From the NCBI RefSeq assembly GCF_002575655.3, contig NC_053037.3, positions 505,184,544-505,248,543 on the forward strand: a stretch of DNA of 64,000 bases, given 5' to 3'. This stretch comes from Aegilops tauschii subsp. strangulata (lineage: Eukaryota; Streptophyta; Magnoliopsida; Poales; Poaceae). The notes beneath the pieces are model-generated. The model was given only the letters and a program-made list of their open reading frames with translations. It made no database searches and had not been told where the DNA came from. The position numbers and the translations under genes were made by a program. Numbering within the stretch: position 1 is the stretch's first letter; the number at the start of each line of letters is the position of its first letter. Below, piece after piece: positions 61,301 to 64,000 of the stretch.

Positions 61301-62335
61301 TGCGATGAACAGGGGCATATAATGTAAAAAATTAGGACTTAGAATATTTGAGGAGGGAGAGAGGTCAACCACTGGCGGCGGATCTGGATCGGGTCGCCGG
61401 AGTGGAGGACGGGGACGCCGGCGACGGGACGGAGAGGAGGGAGAGCGCGGCGAAGAGGAGGAGCCGGGGAGGCGGCGACGGGCGCGGCTCGGCGGCGGGG
61501 AACGCGGGCGCGGCGGTGGCGACCGGAGACGGCAAGGCGCCGCGGGCGCGGGACGGCGGGCGCGGGGCGACGGGGCCCGAGCGGCGGTGCGGGAGGAAGC
61601 GGGCCGGGAGGGCCAGGCACGGGCCCTGCGGGCCGCGGCGTACGGGTGACGGGGCGGCGCCACGTGGCAAGCGCCGTTTGGCCGGGCGCGACGGCGCTGG
61701 TTCGTCCGGCGGCGGCGGACGCGTCCGGCCGCGGAGAGGGGAAGGGGACTAGGGTTAGGGTGGTTTTTGCCCGAGATTTTGGAGGGGGAGGTGTTTTTAT
61801 AGGTAGAGGGAGCTAGGAGACTTCAAATGGAGTGCGGTTTTCGTCCACGCGATCGTGATCGAACGACCTAGAGCATGGAAGTGACTTAGAGGGGTTTTGG
61901 GCTGGTTAGAGAGGGGTTTTGCTGCAACACATAAACGGACTTTGCGGTTGCCCGGTTAACCGTTGGAGTACCAAACGACCTCCAAATGGAACGAAACTTG
62001 ACCGGTGGTCTACCGGTGGTATACCAAGGCCACTTGACAAGCCTCGGTCCATTCCGAGAACGTTCAACACCCGCTCACGAAAAGAAACAAGAGGGGTGCG
62101 CTGGAGAAGGTGGGAGTGCCGGATTGCAAAACGGACAACGGGGAAAATGCTTGGATGCAAGAGACGAAACGTATGCAAATGCAATGCACATGATGACATG
62201 ATATGAGATGCATGACATGAACAAAATACAAAAACGGAAAACAAAACCCGACCACGAAGGGAATATCATAACACATAGCCGAAAATGGCAAGAGTTGGAG
62301 TTACACATATGGAAAGTTACATCCGGGGTGTTACA
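55392..62335 (-). mobile_element. Solo LTR A, 4.2 kb, split by solo LTR B
   Basis: Bounded on + by tgtaacgccc and ggggtgttaca, with a perfect duplication catca (55387-55391 and 62336-62340). After removing LTR B it is about 4.19 kb. Minus orientation is shown by a TATA box CTATAAAA (complement at 61796-61803) followed by a very GC-rich transcribed part at 61750-61360. The start TGTAACACCCCGGATGTAAC is of a common Triticeae gypsy LTR type. No internal domain is left. Confidence 0.88.
57348..60104 (+). mobile_element. Solo LTR B, 2.76 kb, inside solo LTR A
   Basis: Bounded by tgtaacatccc and ggtcgctaca, duplication caaga (57343-57347 and 60105-60109). TATA box TATAAA at 58004-58009, then a CCG-rich transcribed stretch (58010-58220). 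The TGTAAC...TACA ends and the promoter layout mirror LTR A in the opposite orientation. The two are therefore probably related families. Confidence 0.9.
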
Positions 62336-62340
62336 CATCA

Positions 62341-64000
62341 TCAATTGCCTGCCCATCCTCCCGCATCTTCTTAACCTATGGTTAGAAAATAGATAAGCTG
62401 ATCATCTTATGTACTCAATATATTTAAAAAAACTGACGGTGCACTTCAAAGCATCTATCCTGATATTCCTACTGTAGAGTTCCCTGAAGAATTGTCCCTA
62501 CTCTGCAACTGCTCTGTATAAGTCAGGGCGGCCCAATCCTCTAAGGATAACAGGTAAAACCCTTTGAAGTAGGACGTGGCAGTCATGATTTTTCAATCCT
62601 TGTACCTTGTTTCCATCTGCACTGACTCTCCTTTCAGGGTTGGAAGCAAATCCATGTGGGAATCTCACACGTGACAGGACCTCGCAGAATTCTTTTCTTT
62701 TACCTTGTCCAAGACGTACACAGCTGGTGCCATATCCCGTGGTTTACCTTCATCTTGCACCTGGAAATCCTTTCTGATACCCAGGTGTGTCAAATCAATC
62801 CTAGATTTTAAGGTATCTTTCGTCTTGCCTTCAATATTAAGAAGTGTGCCGATAATGCTGTCACATATATTTTTCTCGATGTGCATCACATCAAGATTAT
62901 GCCGCAGATCCAAATCTTTCCAATACTCCAAGTCCCACAAAGTGGACCTGCGGGTAAACAATAATCTCTCTTCTACCCTGCCACGCTTCCTTTTCCCGCT
63001 ACCATTACCAGGATGGTTTCCTGGTGTAATATGCCTGACCTTCTCTAATTCCACTTGCAACTCATCAGCGGTGAGCCTCTTTGGCGCATCACGGTTTCAT
63101 GCTTTGCATTGAACACATGTCTTCGGTATTTTCTAGGATGCAGCTTGTCCATGGCAAGGAAATGACGGTGTCCAATGTAACAGATCTTGCTAAGTATTGC
63201 GTATGACAGCGGATTCCTGTCACAGCGAACACATGCATTGTAACCATGTGTCGTTCACCCTGACATAGTGCCCAAAGCCGGATAATCATGGATGCACCAA
63301 ATTATAACAGCACGCAGAAAGAAATCAGCTGGTGGGCTGCTATATAGGTCTCGAGTGAGAACACCCTTCCATAGCTGTTGAAGTTCCTCCACAAGAGGCT
63401 CCATGAACAAATCAAAATCCTTTCCAGGACTTTTTGGACCTGGGATGAGCAAGGCCATCATGTAGTTTGATTCTTTGGTGCAGACATTTGGAGGCATGTT
63501 GTAAGGGATAACAAGCACTGGCCACCTGCTATATGTGGCGCTCTGGTGGCCAAATGGGTTAAATCCATCTGAAGCTAAGCCAAGTCTAATGTTTCTCGGG
63601 TCAGCAGCAAACTCTTTGTGTTTATCATTAAGCTTTTCCACTCACTATCATGAGATGGGTGGCTCATTACATTCTGGTCTCTGTACTCCTAGTTCCTAGA
63701 ATGCCACAGTACATCCTCTCTTGTTTCAGCATCATGAAACAACCTCTGCAATCTTGGTGTAATTGGAAAATGTCTCAGAACATTATGAGGAATCCTCTTC
63801 ACAGCATCGCCATCTTTCCATCTTGATGATTTGCATTTCGGGCATTCACTTAAGTTGGCATAATCCTTCCAGAATAGAACACAATTATTCTTACAAACAT
63901 GGATCATATCATATCCAATTCCAACTGCACGAAGGAAATTCTTCATTTTACTGTAGGTGTGTGGCAGCTCAGACGCATCTGGGAAAGATTTGCGGAAAGC
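62341..64000 (-). pseudogene. CACTA TNP2-type transposase (Transposase_21), broken, cut by window end
   Basis: Reading on minus: a piece from 63946 with IHVCKNNCVLFWKDYANLSE and CPKCKSSRW. Then 63641-63255 has GLASDGFNPFGHQSATYSRW, PVLVIPYNMPPNVC and IIWCIHDYPALGTMSG. After a stop at 63255-63257 the same frame continues with ACVRCDRNPLSYAIL and GHRHFLAMDKLHPRKYRRHV. A frameshift near 63100 precedes 63060-62665 with RSTLWDLEYWKDLDLRHNLD and VMHIEKNICDSIIGTLLNIE. More TNP2 text follows in another frame (LKNHDCHVLLQRVLPV, 62600-62550). These are core motifs of the En/Spm transposase. Several frameshifts and stops make it inactive. The DUF4218 segment expected before DUF4216 is not seen. Confidence 0.85.

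Larger units (their letters stand above)
49195..64000 (-). mobile_element. Large CACTA transposon, extends past window
   Basis: Terminus CACTACAAAAAAAAGACAC at 49195, following gca (3-bp target site), inserted in a LINE coding region. Subterminal TGACA-type motifs follow: ctatgacgataattgtgac, catgacagaaa, catgacattc (49220-49430). The minus-strand TNP2-type transposase gene runs from beyond 64000 down to 54722. No matching ...TAGTG end followed by gca is present up to 64000. Removing the 6.95-kb nested LTRs leaves at least 7.8 kb of CACTA. Family resembles Jorge/Caspar types. Confidence 0.8.

Noticed and set aside
61295..61752. Arg/Gly/Ala-rich frames on both strands
   Set aside because: GC-rich transcribed part of solo LTR A; same explanation as the LTR B region.

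Overview
The window is plant nuclear DNA, most likely from a Triticeae grass (wheat, Aegilops or barley group). It holds one long intron-containing plant gene in about 45 kb of nested transposons, and the LTR families resemble known Triticeae gypsy (Athila-type) and copia (Angela/BARE-type) elements. The assignment rests on recognising gene and repeat families by eye; no database was consulted. There are no bacterial operons, CRISPR arrays or rRNA genes.

Left part (1-10.9 kb): transposon remnants, then a tandemly duplicated block (825-1543 and 1602-2143) whose first copy carries a seven-copy 31-bp minisatellite. Next come a TATA promoter (2557) and a complete FAB1/PIKfyve-type phosphatidylinositol-3-phosphate 5-kinase gene on the + strand. 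It has a 5'-UTR intron and eleven coding exons from 3856 to 10269, predicted 1618 aa, and lacks a FYVE finger like the FAB1C/D class. A Stowaway-like MITE sits in its fifth coding intron. A 5'-truncated LINE with a 15-bp target duplication lies about 670 bp past its stop codon.

Middle (13-43 kb): degraded repeats, then a nest flanked by two copia LTR fragments. A solo LTR (19992-37608, duplication cggag) was hit separately by two complete non-autonomous elements. One is an Athila-like gypsy element with only a broken gag (20757-28739, duplication aggtt). The other is a non-coding element with 494-bp LTRs (29114-36061, duplication ctcgt). Beyond it lie an Angela/BARE-like LTR (37692-39286) and a CACTA-like element carrying a B3-like pseudogene and a 247-bp tandem array.

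Right part (43-64 kb): a five-step nest whose order of insertion can be read directly. A second gypsy element of the same family (43095 on) was hit by a LINE (48005), which was hit by a large CACTA element (49195 to past the window end). The CACTA transposase gene was split by a 4.2-kb solo LTR (55392-62335, duplication catca), which was itself split by a 2.76-kb solo LTR (57348-60104, duplication caaga). The CACTA element also carries an apparently intact two-exon GRF-type zinc-finger gene (53566-54131) and several tandem arrays (71 bp, about 75 bp). Apart from FAB1 and perhaps the GRF gene, every protein-coding stretch is a damaged transposon gene.
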